From NCBI GenBank assembly GCA_009731375.1, contig BJOX01000014.1, forward strand, positions 1,169,938-1,233,937: 64,000 bases of DNA, read 5' to 3'. Of the stretch, positions 11,840 to 23,799 are shown piece after piece. Position 1 is the stretch's first letter. The number at the start of each line of letters is the position of its first letter. Below the pieces are notes generated by a model that saw only the letters and a list, made by a program, of their open reading frames with translations, ran no database searches and was not told the origin of the DNA. Position numbers and translations under genes: made by a program. Source of the DNA: Paulinella micropora. Its lineage: Eukaryota; Cercozoa; Imbricatea; Euglyphida.

Positions 11840-13450
11840 ACACTAGATCTGCGACCGACCGATATCCCTGTTGCTTACCTCTACGCTCCAAGAGGGAAGT
11901 GCGGCGGCTTCGGACTCCCTCGGTTTAAAGACCGAGCCAACCTCAGAATTGCAGCCGTATTCCTATGGGCGTTATTTTCCCACGATAAATCGACACAAAT
12001 AGCGATCCACTCCCACTTGCGCCTACTACGTGATGACCTCCTCCCACAAGCCGATTGGAATCAGGACGGTAGCGACCCTAGATCCCCCTTACCGACCCAA
12101 CCCCATGAACCCCCGCCCACCAACCCTACACGACGAGAACGCAAACAACACCCCACACCAGACCCCCAGAGCCAACAGATCCTACAACAGCTCGCGGATC
12201 TTCGAATCCCGAACACCTACCTACACCAGGCAAGATTGCCTCCGACCCACAGTTGGCGCCCCGATGACGACAGCTACAGGGAAGACCCTCCAATGGGCGA
12301 AGCCTACTACCACCAATCCATCCACTCCAACCAACCCTCTCACCCCCCATGGAAAGACATCGATGCCGACAACCACCGACCACCTCCCACTCGGAACCAG
12401 CCCTTCCTTGATTGGCACTCCCACGAACTGCTTTTAGAAAAAGCCAGGTATTCAGGCCACCTGGGAATAGAATGGATGTGCGCACTCCGCGACCTCGGGA
12501 TTGGCATCCAACTCCGACAAGAACACCCCCCACATGACACCCACCCGACCGAGACTGAACTACACTCTCCCTACGTCATCACCGTCCAATACATGTTTAC
12601 GGGGGCCATCACGCTCACCGAGAACAGCCGCCAAACCATCCTCAAGGCGAAAGCAGCCATCCGGGACCGTAACTACTGGAGTCTCCGCCACCGCCTCTCA
12701 ACGAACCTAAGCAAACGCGATACACAGCAAATCTCCCGCCAGTATCTAGGTCCGCACACCACCAGAGCAGACTGGAAAGTACGGATCATCCTCTTGACGC
12801 AACTAGCTGCTATAGAGACACCTGCCATGCGCAGCGTCCGAACCCAAAACAAAGAGGACGCCAAATGTCAAGATAGGCACCATCGATCACTACATGGCAT
12901 CCACGAGCAAATTACACCCCCCGGAGTATATACAAGCCATCAACCACCGCCATTCCGCCTCTAGACAAGCTATAAAGCGACACCTAGGGCTCGTTCCAGA
13001 CCTCGACCGCACCCAACAACCCACCCACATGGTGGTCATCGCCGAAGAAGGTAAACCCACCCCGATCCCACCTGAAATCGTCATAACTCTCGCATGGTCC
13101 ACCCTCGGCGAAACCGGAGAAACATGCCGTCGCGACCGCATACACCCAGCGGCAGCACTGGCCGGAGAACTGCAAGAGGCCAAACTCCCCTGGAAACCGG
13201 ACCTGATATTCACACCTCACGTCACATCCCCACGCGTGTTCCTCGTAGAAGCCACAAATCGCACAGATGAATGTCTATTCAGAATGGACCAATCAATACA
13301 CGCAAATGCATCAGGGGAGTGTCTTCGGCGGACCTGGGGCAAAGATGGCAAAAGAACCGTTGCATCCGCTTTCATTTTTCAATTAGATATTAACGTTTTT
13401 CCATTTTACTTATATCAGAATGGTCCGACAGTACTTACCTTTTATTAACG
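11840..13450 (+). pseudogene. C-terminal region of the non-LTR element, endonuclease-like
   Basis: From about 11840 one frame reads LRPTDIPVAYLYAPRGKCGG and continues as a Pro/His-rich open frame to 12964, the usual post-RT region of non-LTR elements. An overlapping frame (12894-13448) reads WKPDLIFTPHVTSPRVFLVE followed by ATNRTDECLFRMDQ. The PD-x(~15)-E spacing resembles a restriction-like endonuclease core, as in the R2 and Utopia type. No CCHC motif is obvious. The 3' end is AT-rich without a clear poly-A tail. Confidence 0.5.
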
Positions 13451-13969
13451 ACGATTACCATTTTACTATTCATGGATAATCAATGGCGTAGGAATTATTT
13501 CTAGAAAGTCAGTTGACAGTCATTCATTACGTCGACCATAATCTAATAGTAGTGACGTGTCACGTCGATAGCGTAAAGTGTATATTGATTGTATATTCAG
13601 TAAAGTTCCGTTCGTATTGGTGGGAAGTACCGAAGGGATTGAATACTCACCGGTAATCAATCTGCCAGAATTACTGTTCTCACGAACTATCCGTCAATTG
13701 ATTAGTAGGTTATCAGTGTTACCGGATTCATCTCCGTGACACGCCTCTGCATCGCAATTCGTTTTCGGTCACTAAGTTCAGACTTAAGCTTATTCGGTTC
13801 AATACGGGTTTTATCGGTTATGCAGCCTTGACTGTCAGCCACTTATGAGTAAATCTCAAACCCCTAAACTTCTCAACTAGCGAGCGTACCCACGCTCAAA
13901 CCAAGCGAACGACTTTACCAGGAATGGCGGTTCCAATTTCAATAATTCACTTACGGTGATAGCGCAGAA
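13449..13969. other. probable leader or LTR region of the plus-strand copia element
   Basis: Non-coding sequence between the non-LTR element and the copia Gag start. It should hold the 5' LTR and primer-binding site, but I could not find a matching 3' repeat after 20745, nor a tRNA-Met-type primer-binding sequence, so LTR boundaries are not called. Confidence 0.4.
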
Positions 13970-15686
13970 ATGGGAGAGATGGTTGCCTCAACGCTAGAGG
14001 AGCCAGATAAAGCAGTTGCGAAATTTCCATACGACCCTGTGCTCATGCGTAACGCGGAAGAATGGTCTGACGAGTCCTCGGAGGACGAATCAGAACCGGA
14101 ACCCCAGAAAGAGAGAAAAGCCAAAACAAGGAAAAGATTCATCCTCTCAAAAAGGCAAAGCCTCTCTCCTTCTACCGGCAAAGGAACAGCTGGAAGAAGA
14201 AAGCAAAGCCAAAAGAGCCCAAACGAGGAAAAAGAGAGCATCCTCCAAAAGAAAAAAAGCTGACAAACAATACGCCCAGCGTATGCGAAGATTAGGACTC
14301 TATCTCTCAGTTGCATTTAAAGCACCCGTACGCGTCCTAGTGACAATGTGCATGAGTGTAGAAAATAGAAATCCTATCGGCATGTTGGTTTTGGTCGGGT
14401 AATACTATGGCGGCAAATCACTCCTCGATATGATTATAAGATGGCAAAAATATATCGTTGACAGCCCCAAGGGAGACATAGGCTATTGGCTTGATGAGAA
14501 CCGACTCTCTGAGCTTCAGATTCAAAGAGACTACGGTGGGAAAATCCCTACAGAATTTTTCACTGCACGCCTCTTGCACAAGCTCTCGTATCACCCAGCA
14601 TTCGGAGGGCTCGACGTTCTAATGATCCAATTCGAAAATAAGGGAATCACTTCCCACTCCCAAGTGGAAGATATGCTGAGAAAAATCTGGGTTAAGTATA
14701 AATTAAAACAGAACTCTCAGGGAAAGACCCTTGAGGCAGGCGAAACCCCTGAGAAAACTAAAGGAGAACGTAAGACTTTTGAGAAGTCATTTGTGACCCA
14801 ACAAACGGACGACGAAGCACAACGTTGCTTCAACTGCAATTCCCCCGGGCACTTAGCCAAAGACTGCAGCAAGCCTTGCGTAAAAGGTGAATGCAAGAAA
14901 GGCAAGAGACACCCCCGTAAGGATTGCCCCCGGTTTAAGTCTAAAAGGTTTTCGGGCACTAAACCTTCCAAGAAGTCCCCTAGAACTACTGTCGCAGTAG
15001 CTGAGCAAGCCTCAGACGAACAAGACAATGAACTCACACAAGAAGAAGACAACACAGAACAACAAGACGAGCCTAGCGAAGAAGAGGAGGAAGAGAGTCA
15101 GTCTGTGTTTGTTTTATGTGGAGGAGGACAGGAGACAGAGGAGGAGGATAGGCCTAGAACTAGAAGACAGTCAGCCAGACAGGCTAGCAATAACACCGAA
15201 CAGAAGCAGTTCTCGCAGACACAGAACAGCAGTCAGCAACGCAGACAGTCACATCACAGACAGTCTCAGCCTAAACAGTCGCAGACAAGGCAGTCACAGA
15301 CTAGCAGTCAGCAAGAAAGACCGTCACAGACAGGCAGACAGCAGAGCAGACAGTCGCAGACAGAGCAGTCACAGACTAGCAGTCAGCAAGAAAGACAACC
15401 TCAGAACAGCATTCAGCAGCAGAGCAATCGACAGAGTAGACAACAACGCACAGACAGCAAACGACAGACAACAACGAAACAGGACAAGCTGCACACTGCT
15501 CACTTAAGAAAGGACAAACAGGAGACAGGAGAGCAGAGAGATCGAAGCAAGAGAGAGAAAGACGAAACAGAGTCTATCACTACACGCACAACCTCTCCTG
15601 AAAGTACCCAGTCTCTAACGGAACGTACAGGTCGTTGCGAACCACCACCACATCCCATCTATTCCAAGCTAAACAGAAACAGTTAG
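13970..15686 (+). pseudogene. Ty1/copia Gag with CCHC zinc knuckle (element 1)
   Basis: An N-terminal acidic/basic segment (13970-14263, continued in a second frame to 14402) is followed by a 418-codon open frame from 14430. The latter holds a CCHC knuckle, CFNCNSPGHLAKDC, at about 14827-14870, then a Gln/Ser/Arg-rich region with degenerate SQTRQSQTSSQQ repeats. The N-terminal part corresponds in position and Lys/Arg character to Gag of the minus-strand copia element at 27411-28448. At least one frameshift breaks it. Confidence 0.7.
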
Positions 15687-16552
15687 TCAGAAAGGAGACC
15701 AATGTTAGAGGTAACCTACGATATCAAGGGAGAAATACACGCGGTGAACAGTGCGGGATTACTCGCGACCCCAAATTTTTCGGATCGCCCAAAATGATGG
15801 GGAAACGGTTCGAATTCTCGAAGTTCTGCGGTTATCACGCACACCAAGACCCTTTCTTCCCTTTGATAGACCTTGATAGACCGGGAGAAGCAAGACCTGC
15901 AAAATGCGGGAACTACCCAGACCAGAAAGGCTTAGAACAGACAGCAGAACTGTACCTACAAAAGTATGGAAACGTGCAAGGGTATACAATGCTGAATCAA
16001 GCATGGGTCTATTACCCGCCAGAACAGTCGCACGAGTTTCAAATTGCACCGTCAGCAGAACTGAATGCGATTACGCTACAGTATGCTCAAAAAATCGGTT
16101 TGGTCCCCACCTCAGATCAGAAAAGTCAGAACCGACAGAACAGACAGAGAGACGAGTGCGAAGACAGACACGATGACAGACCAATACCAGAAAGTAACAT
16201 CCCAGTATGTCATATTCCTGAAAGGTCTTGTACTACCTCTGTCACCACAGCACAATCATTTGCTCACGTTCAACAACTCACTCCAGGTGGTCACTATCTC
16301 ACTAGCACTGCATTCAGACAGGCAGGTCTAGTAGTAGTTCACGACCAAGCACGCCCCAAGCCACACATTTCACCCATCAATTTTCACACCTTACAGCACC
16401 TAGCAGAAGTAATGACACAAGGATGTGAATGGACAGAAAATAAGGAGGTAGTGTGGATGGCAGATGAGCAAAAAGACGACTTTCTCATAGACATTATGAA
16501 TGCAATAGAGGGAGTGTATGCAAAGCACAGAGTCGTACGCACTAGCCCCTAG
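15635..16552 (+). pseudogene. copia inter-Gag/protease module with C..FCxYHAxQDPFFP motif (element 1)
   Basis: A frame overlapping the Gag end reads NTRGEQCGI, then SKFCGYHAHQDPFFPLIDL. The same arrangement occurs in element 2 at about 26545-26700. The conserved Cys and Cys-x2-His residues suggest a small zinc-binding fold. The first Cys seen in element 2 (RCTG) is Tyr here (RYQG). The rest of the frame (for example PEQSHEFQIAPSAELNAIT) has no recognised domain. Confidence 0.5.
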
Positions 16553-16609
16553 TATAGTGTAGAAAGAGGCCCTATACTTACGCATTCCACCCCACAAGAG
16601 AGAGCACGT

Positions 16610-17547
16610 TTGCCTGGTGTATCCAGCTCACTACAACCGAATGTTCCCACAGAACGCATTCTTTTCACTACCCCACCACTCAGCAACCAGACAGCTAGGG
16701 TAGAACAAAAGAAAGAAGTAGACAAAGATGCACCACAAGAAGAGATTGAAGAAGTAGATGAGGAGGATCAGACAAGAAATGAAGAAGAAGAGGAAGACGA
16801 AGAAGAACTGATGCATGACGACAGTGACTGGGAGAAGAAGTCAGACGAAATAACACTGTTGAGAGCATCAGAAATGTCATCACCAGAAGAAGAAATAGAG
16901 CATGTAGAAGAAGACGAAGATGAAGAGCATGTAGAAGAAGACGAAGATGAAGAGAATGAACAAGAAGAAGAAGACGATAGTGAGAGTAGAGATGATTCAG
17001 TTACAGAGGGACACAAAGCAAAGAAAGGAGAGAAAGATACAACATCAGACAAAGCCATGGTGTTATTTAGTGTGAAAGAGAGAAGCCCAGACCCAATCGC
17101 ACCTACCAAAATAGTGGTGCGTCTCAATACACTTGTCGTGATGAATCTGTTATGACAAATATGACTCATGTTAAACCAGTGAAGTTTAAGACAGGCAATG
17201 GAGAGAGAGAGCTCAAAAAGGCAGGCATGATGCAAATGGCTAGAGTAGATGGACACGCAAAACCTCACATTATAGCCAAAGCAGCTTATTTTGACCCCTC
17301 AATGCCCATCAACATCGCCCCCACCGGTCCCATGGATCATTATCACCACCGTGCTATCCTCCATCAGAACGGACAGATGTTCATTCTCAAAAAGCCCCTT
17401 AAGATAGAGACTAGTGACATACTTGTCAGGGGGAGACTCACAAAATCTTTGCTATACAGATGGGACACTAAGAAAGATAAACCGCTGCGCATCAATCAGC
17501 GTTTTGTCCCATTCGGTGTGCCCAAGACGGAAAGCATGTTGGGGTGA
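16610..17547 (+). pseudogene. copia acidic linker and retropepsin region (element 1), active-site Asp changed
   Basis: The open frame 16610-17155 is a Glu/Asp-rich linker with a duplicated EHVEEDEDEE. A different frame at about 17110 reads QNSGASQYTC and runs into an open frame through FKTGNGERELKKAGM to 17547. This is where copia proteases have DSGAS. Element 2 has QDSGSSRDI at the same place, so the Asp to Asn change is specific to this copy. The C-terminal part ending LVRGRLTKSLLYRWD is conserved between both elements. Confidence 0.6.
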
Positions 17548-17659
17548 ATGGGGAGGGAAGCCCCAAAAACAGAAACGATAGAGATAGTGACAGGAGCACT
17601 TCAAATCACAGCACAGCCTCAGATAGCAAAGATAGCCATAAGGATAGTCGTAGCGAAGG

Positions 17660-18428
17660 AGTATTGTATGTCAAGTATCCCAGCAAGACAGACAAACGTA
17701 GACCAATAGATATAAACATCTTACATCATAGTATAGGACATTTTGGTTATCCAAAAGCTGCTGCATTTGCAGAAGCGGCCGGATATAGGATAGTCAGTCC
17801 CAAAGGGACACTCGAAAGCGCAAAGGAAGAGTGCGCACTATGCGAGCCGTGTATGATTAGCAAATCGAAAGTTCTACCTCGATTCGCAGTCAATCACATT
17901 CGTAGAGCTTCCAAGACAGCAGAAATTCTACATGTAGACACACAGGGAGCTTGGCGCACTATATCTAGAACAGGAAAGAGGTATAAATTCTCGGTGACCG
18001 ACGATTTTTCCGGATACACTCTTGATTTTTATCTCGCGCATAAGAATGAGTTCATAGCTTGTCTGAGAAAGGCCATCCATTTCTTTGAAACACAGACAGG
18101 CAATAGGACTAAAGAAATCCGTTGTGACCAGGAATTCACTGCACCCAATGAGGTAAAACGAGAATACCCGGGCATAATATGGAAAGATGCAGCTACTGGC
18201 GATAAAGATGGGAATCCCATAGCTGAAAGGATGAAAAAGACAACCGGAGGACCGCACGAGCAATGCGTATACACGCAGGGCTTCCACCCAATTTTTGGGA
18301 CGAAATGGAACATACGGCTTCCACTTTGTGGAAAATTCTTCCGGCGACCACTGGGCCTACAAAGGGTATGTCCCCTTATGAACAGTTGTTCGGTAGAAAG
18401 CCCCCAATACACCAACTCAAACCTATAG
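17660..18428 (+). pseudogene. copia integrase (element 1)
   Basis: The frame contains an HHCC-type zinc region (HHSIGHFGYPKA ... CALCEPCMISK) and the catalytic DDE core: ILHVDTQGAW (first Asp), IRCDQEF (second Asp) and GNPIAER (Glu). All three catalytic residues are present. The frame changes after about 18230; the continuation PPNFWDEMEHTASTLWK is read in another frame (18263-18508). This marks a frameshifted copy. Confidence 0.8.
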
Positions 18429-18548
18429 GTAGCAGAGGAGTTATGCACGTAGGTAAGAAAGACGGTAAGGGAGCTATGCCCGGCAAAGTTGTTACTCTAG
18501 TAGGGTAAGACATACACAGGGAGCTGTATCGAGTATGGGACTAAAAGA

Positions 18549-19142
18549 GTGATTCCAGGAGTTAGAAATGCGCGTTTCAATCCGCACAAAGTAGTCCCGC
18601 TGACAGGCAATACAGCGGAGATAGCATGGAGTGACGAATCTGAGGGGGAGCGAGAGAAAGATAGCTTCACCGAAAACATTCCACACGTAGACACTAGCGA
18701 GATAGGTAGTCTATTAGCAGACACTCCAATACCATCGACCAACGCACAAGACAGCGACGACGCGGATCACACACCACTCATAGTCCCCACTCACGAGAAC
18801 ACGAATACACCAGATTCGCCAACTCATGACACCGAACAGCCACAGCACAGTGAATCAGAACAACAAGACGAGCTAAGCCTAGAACAAAGCTTGCAGGACG
18901 ACTCTTACAAACAATTTAGTATAGGCCCGACTCCAAACTCTGATTTCACAGCACCAGATGCCGACTACACTGACCCCATTCAGTACGTAGAAGGTAAGCC
19001 ACCCCCGAAAGGATTAACATGGGAACAGAGCGATAGCGTATTGACTGCAAACATAATCCACGGAAAACGGACGAGAACACAGACAGACTTGTCAAAAAAC
19101 ATCCACTCATTACGTGAAACTAATGAAAGAACACTTGACTGA
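18549..19142 (+). pseudogene. copia integrase-RT linker (element 1)
   Basis: Open frame between integrase and RT, rich in Ser, Thr and acidic residues. It ends in YVEGKPPPKGLTWEQSDSVL, closely parallel to YVEGDAPTKGLTWEQSDKIT in element 2. It has no catalytic motifs. The conservation shows that the two elements belong to the same copia family. Confidence 0.7.
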
Positions 19143-19146
19143 CATG

Positions 19147-20745
19147 GATGACCGCATTTCTCAAGAAGAAGCACGCGAATGGTTGTTTTACATACATTTA
19201 CCAACTGACCGAGTAGAAGAAGGAATGACGCTAAAAGACTTGCAGAAAGGCATTGACAATGAACTGAAAGCCCTAAAGGAGTTTAAAACTTACGAATGGG
19301 TAACATGTCAAACGAGCCGGCGTGAAGCCTGTGGGTTTACTATGGGTTCATAAAGTAAAGACAGACGATAAGCGAGTAAAATTCGTAAAGTCTCGACTAT
19401 CTCTAAGAGGAGATCAGCTAGAACCCGGAATAAGCTATAACCCCGAACAGCTCTATGTCCCGTGTGCGAATCATAGGTCAGTTTTGTTGCTTTTCAAACT
19501 AGCGGTAAGTTTAGGAAACATAGTCTATGCCGTTGACTTCAAAAACGCATACCTCAATGCATTGATGAAAGACCCGGTATATGCTAGAGCTCTCCGGGAG
19601 TTACAGAAAAGGGCAAGGAAGGTATGTTTCTCAAGATCACCAAAGCTCTGTATGAAGCCCCCCAGGCAGGCAAGAGATGGTACGATCTTTTCGCTGAACT
19701 TCTAAGAGAGCTAGGATTTGAGCCCTTGAAAGTCGACCCGTGCATGTTCATACAAAAGGGAGTATACGTGAGCAAGGCCATCATTGGCGTGTTCCACGTT
19801 GACGATCTTATCTTCGTAGCCCCCGATGAACGAGCTAACTCCAAATTTTGCGATAGCTTGGAGAAGCGATTCCCCATTAAACGTCTAGGATTAGCTAGGG
19901 AGTTCAAAGGCATGGAGATAGAACAGCGAAAGGGAAAGATAATAGTACATCAGAGAACTTACGCCAGAAAGGTTATTAAGTTCTTCGGGTATGCAGATAG
20001 CAAGCCAAGCGCTACCCCAGGTACCAAAGTCGACCCCGCGCCTATGCACGCCTTAGCTAGACTTAGGCAGTTCTCTATTCCCCAGATAGTCGGAAGTTTG
20101 CTTTTTCTAGCCAAGATGACTAGACCGGATATCGACGAAGCTGTAAACGCCGCAAGCGTATTACAAACCGTTGACGCGGGAATAGCATATGCACGACTAG
20201 GCAAGTGCATCCGATACCTGAAAAATTTACGGGCTTTGCGATTCAAATCGGGCACAAGATCCCGATTGGTTGAACAAATTTCCGTATATCCGGATGCGGC
20301 GCATAAGGCATGCATTAAAACGGGAAAATCAAGAACCGGTTACTTTATCTTAGTCGGCGGAGGCCCCGTTGCTTGGCTATCCAAGAGGCAAACCAAAGTT
20401 GCGTTGTCGTCGAATGACGCGGAAATCATTGCGGCCAACGAAGCTCTTCGGGAGATGATGGCGGTTAAAAATATTTTGACTGAAATCGGTTTAGCGCAAA
20501 ACAATCCCGTTGATGTCTTTGAGGACAATGCCCAGACAATTTTCGCAGCGCAACGAGGACTCTCGGGACCGCGGACGAAACATCTACTCGTGGAAGAACA
20601 TTACTTGAACGAACTTGAGAGTAGCGGAATTGTCAAGTTTCGGAAAGTAGATACCCGTGAACAAATCGCGGATATATTAACTAAGTACCTTCCAAAAGAC
20701 CAAATGGATTACTTGCTGGATAAGTTTATGATAAGGATGGAATAA
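19147..20745 (+). pseudogene. copia reverse transcriptase and RNase H (element 1)
   Basis: RT begins in one frame (19114-19353), shifts to 19322-19705 (WVHKVKTDDKRVKFVKSRL, VDFKNAYLNA) and again to 19624-20745. The last frame holds GVFHVDDLIFVAPDE, the catalytic VDD box, then LAKMTRPDIDEAVNAASVL. RNase H follows with ISVYPDAAHK, ALSSNDAEIIAANEAL and DIFT-like motifs to a stop at 20745. Two frameshifts inactivate the polyprotein, although the domains are intact as blocks. Confidence 0.85.
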
Positions 20746-20984
20746 AAGCGGTAACAGCGGTATTCATTATATCGGTTTGCGAACTTAATCATTTGTCACG
20801 GAACGGGATTAGCGAAATCTCCCGCTCACGCACACATCTCACACAATATTAAGCAAGTCCTGGATTTACTGTTTGCATCACGCTAGCTGCATTCAGTGCT
20901 TGATCAGCATCTGGACGTGTCATCTTAGTTAGAAACAAAGTTTACCAACCAAATAGGAATTGAATGCTTTCAAAGGCTAAGAGC
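20746..20984. other. junction between the two tail-to-tail copia elements
   Basis: About 240 bp with no coding frame. It should contain the 3' LTR of element 1, but I could not match it to 13449-13969. Element 2 ends inside its RT, so this is a truncation junction. Confidence 0.5.
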
Positions 20985-21913
20985 ACTAGTTTCCCCCTTA
21001 GGTTCGGGCTCATGTTCTGCACTAGGAGTGCTTACTGGTCTAACATCGGCATATCCTACATCCCTAAAAATCTGTTTCTGATACTTCTTCTGATGCAATA
21101 AAATGCGTCCTCCTTCCTGAACTATCTCTATTCCTTTGAACTCCTTAGCCACTTCCAAACGCTTAAGAGGATAATACTTTTCTAGTTTACTAGCGAAACG
21201 GTCATACGCTTGTTTGTTAGGAGCTGAGAAAATAAGATCATCTACATGGAAAATACCAATGATAGCATCTCTTATCGGCTTATCCTTTTCAACGAACATA
21301 CATAAATCTGAGTCTAGTAACCTGAATCCTAATTCCTCTAACTTAGGGGCTAAGATCTCATACCATCTCCTACCAGCTTGCGGCGCGCCATGCAGAGCTC
21401 CATCTACTCTCCATGTCATGCCTTCATGCTCTTCACTGTCTATCCCATCGGGTGCATAAGCATAAACAGGATCATGCATTCGTGCATTTAGATAAGCGTT
21501 TTTGAAGTCTATACCGTATAGCTTATGTCCATGCCATGCTGCAAGCTTAGACAAAAGAGTAATGAGCGATGCGCGGCACAGGGCACAAATAATTGATCTG
21601 GGTTATAGCTAACTCCTGGCTCTAGCATATCTCCCCGCAAAGCTAACCTTGACTTAATGAACTTACGTCCCTTTTCGTCTAGTTTGACTTTGTGTACCCA
21701 TGTTAGTCTCACTACCTTTACTCCTTTTTCTTTCGCTTCCTTAGGGCTTACCCACATGTAAGTGTTAAAAGACTTTAGAGTTTCGATCTCTTTATCCATT
21801 CCTGCTTTCAACTCTTTTGCGGTTAATCCCTCATCAACGATTGCCTTTGGTACCTTCGATGTCAGGTACAGTAACGCAGTGGTTTGATCCTCTACGATAC
21901 TTTCTGCGGACAT
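20985..21913 (-). pseudogene. copia reverse transcriptase, 3'-truncated (element 2)
   Basis: Minus-strand frames read WVSPKEAKEKGVKVVRLTW, GIDFKNAYLNARMHDPVYA, LHGAPQAGRRWYEILAPK and GIFHVDDLIFSAP, the catalytic VDD box. The frame ends PVSTPSAEHEPEPKGETS, which in element 1 lies just before the RNase H part. RNase H is missing, so the element is truncated at about 20985. One frameshift falls near 21550. Confidence 0.85.
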
Positions 21914-23631
21914 CTCGGGATGCTCTAGTTGTCCGAGTCGACGGGTCTTATCCTATCTACCCGATACTTTCTAATTTCGCTATCTAACATCTTTTCTACT
22001 TGACCGTCGTCAAAGACTACGAAGTGACTGGGCTTAGGCATCTTACGGACTTTAAGTCTCTCTCCCTTCTCGCATGCTTCTAAGACTTTTCCTTCTCTCT
22101 TAACTGATTGCCAGTTGTCTCCATATTTTTCCTTTGCCCATTCTTCTCCGAAAGCTACTCCCGGAACACTAACTCTCTTTCCTGTCAATTTAGCTGCTTT
22201 AACTGCTGCCTTCTTTTCCGGAGGTGGTTGTGTAACTGGTGTCCTAACCTTAGCTTCTCGTTTCCCTGTCACTATGTTAGCTGTTGTGATCTTGTCACTT
22301 TGCTCCCAAGTGAGGCCCTTTGTGGGCGCGTCTCCCTCTACGTACCTCCTACTAGGGTGGTCTGCTTCGGGGCTTTGCGCCTCTAGCGATGTGACGGGTG
22401 TTACCCCATCATCCTTGTCGTCAGCTAGTTCTACCTTCGACTCTGATGCGAGACCGGAATCTGGACGGTGAATGTCTTTCTCTTCCTGTAACTCCTCATG
22501 TTTGTCTAACTCCCCCTCATCTTTATGTTCGGGTTCGTCTAACGGCTGTTCTAGCTGGACGGTGTCATTACTCTCCCCCTCAGATTCCTCGTCGTCCCAT
22601 CTAACTTCTCTGGGTGGGTGAGCANNNNNNNNNNTATCTCCCCGCAAAGCTAACCTTGACTTAATGAACTTACGTCCCTTTTCGTCTAGTTTGACTTTGT
22701 GTACCCATGTTAGTCTCACTACCTTTACTCCTTTTTCTTTCGCTTCCTTAGGGCTTACCCACATGTAAGTGTTAAAAGACTTTAGAGTTTCGATCTCTTT
22801 ATCCATTCCTGCTTTCAACTCTTTTGCGGTTAATCCCTCATCAACGATTGCCTTTGGTACCTTCGATGTCAGGTACAGTAACGCAGTGGTTTGATCCTCT
22901 ACGATACTTTCTGCGGACATCTCGGGATGCTCTAGTTGTCCGAGTCGACGGGTCTTATCCTATCTACCCGATACTTTCTAATTTCGCTATCTAACATCTT
23001 TTCTACTTGACCGTCGTCAAAGACTACGAAGTGACTGGGCTTAGGCATCTTACGGACTTTAAGTCTCTCTCCCTTCTCGCATGCTTCTAAGACTTTTCCT
23101 TCTCTCTTAACTGATTGCCAGTTGTCTCCATATTTTTCCTTTGCCCATTCTTCTCCGAAAGCTACTCCCGGAACACTAACTCTCTTTCCTGTCAATTTAG
23201 CTGCTTTAACTGCTGCCTTCTTTTCCGGAGGTGGTTGTGTAACTGGTGTCCTAACCTTAGCTTCTCGTTTCCCTGTCACTATGTTAGCTGTTGTGATCTT
23301 GTCACTTTGCTCCCAAGTGAGGCCCTTTGTGGGCGCGTCTCCCTCTACGTACCTCCTACTAGGGTGGTCTGCTTCGGGGCTTTGCGCCTCTAGCGATGTG
23401 ACGGGTGTTACCCCATCATCCTTGTCGTCAGCTAGTTCTACCTTCGACTCTGATGCGAGACCGGAATCTGGACGGTGAATGTCTTTCTCTTCCTGTAACT
23501 CCTCATGTTTGTCTAACTCCCCCTCATCTTTATGTTCGGGTTCGTCTAACGGCTGTTCTAGCTGGACGGTGTCATTACTCTCCCCCTCAGATTCCTCGTC
23601 GTCCCATCTAACTTCTCTGGGTGGGTGAGCA
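21628..23631. repeat. 997-bp direct duplication around a 10-N gap
   Basis: 21628-22624 and 22635-23631 appear identical by eye (offset 1007) and are separated only by ten N. The unit contains the start of the RT plus the integrase-RT linker. Each copy is broken at the gap, so the frame of one reads from RT into the linker of the other. A scaffolding artefact is more likely than biology. Confidence 0.9.
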
Positions 23632-23792
23632 TCCTTGCCAATTACATTGTGGTTAAAGCGTACATTACACACATGTGTGATGACCTTTCGACCATCCCAA
23701 ACTCGGTGTAGTTCCTTAAACACATCATATCCAAGTAACATTACACGCTTTCCCCTATAGTTGCCTTTGCCTACCTGCTTTCCTGTGTACAT
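22932..23792 (-). pseudogene. copia integrase-RT linker (element 2)
   Basis: Minus-strand frame beginning MYTGKQVGKGNYRGKRVML and reading RVWDGRKVITHVCNVRFN, acidic repeats, YVEGDAPTKGLTWEQSDKIT and a C-terminal basic segment ending KYRVDRIRPVDSDN. It corresponds to 18549-19142 of element 1. The near-identical frame at 21925-22920 is the duplicated copy discussed at 21628-23631. Confidence 0.75.
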
Positions 23793-23799
23793 TACACCT

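Noticed and set aside
21925-22920. Novel fusion of RT start and linker in copia element 2
   Set aside because: The fusion crosses a 10-N gap between two identical copies and is an assembly product.
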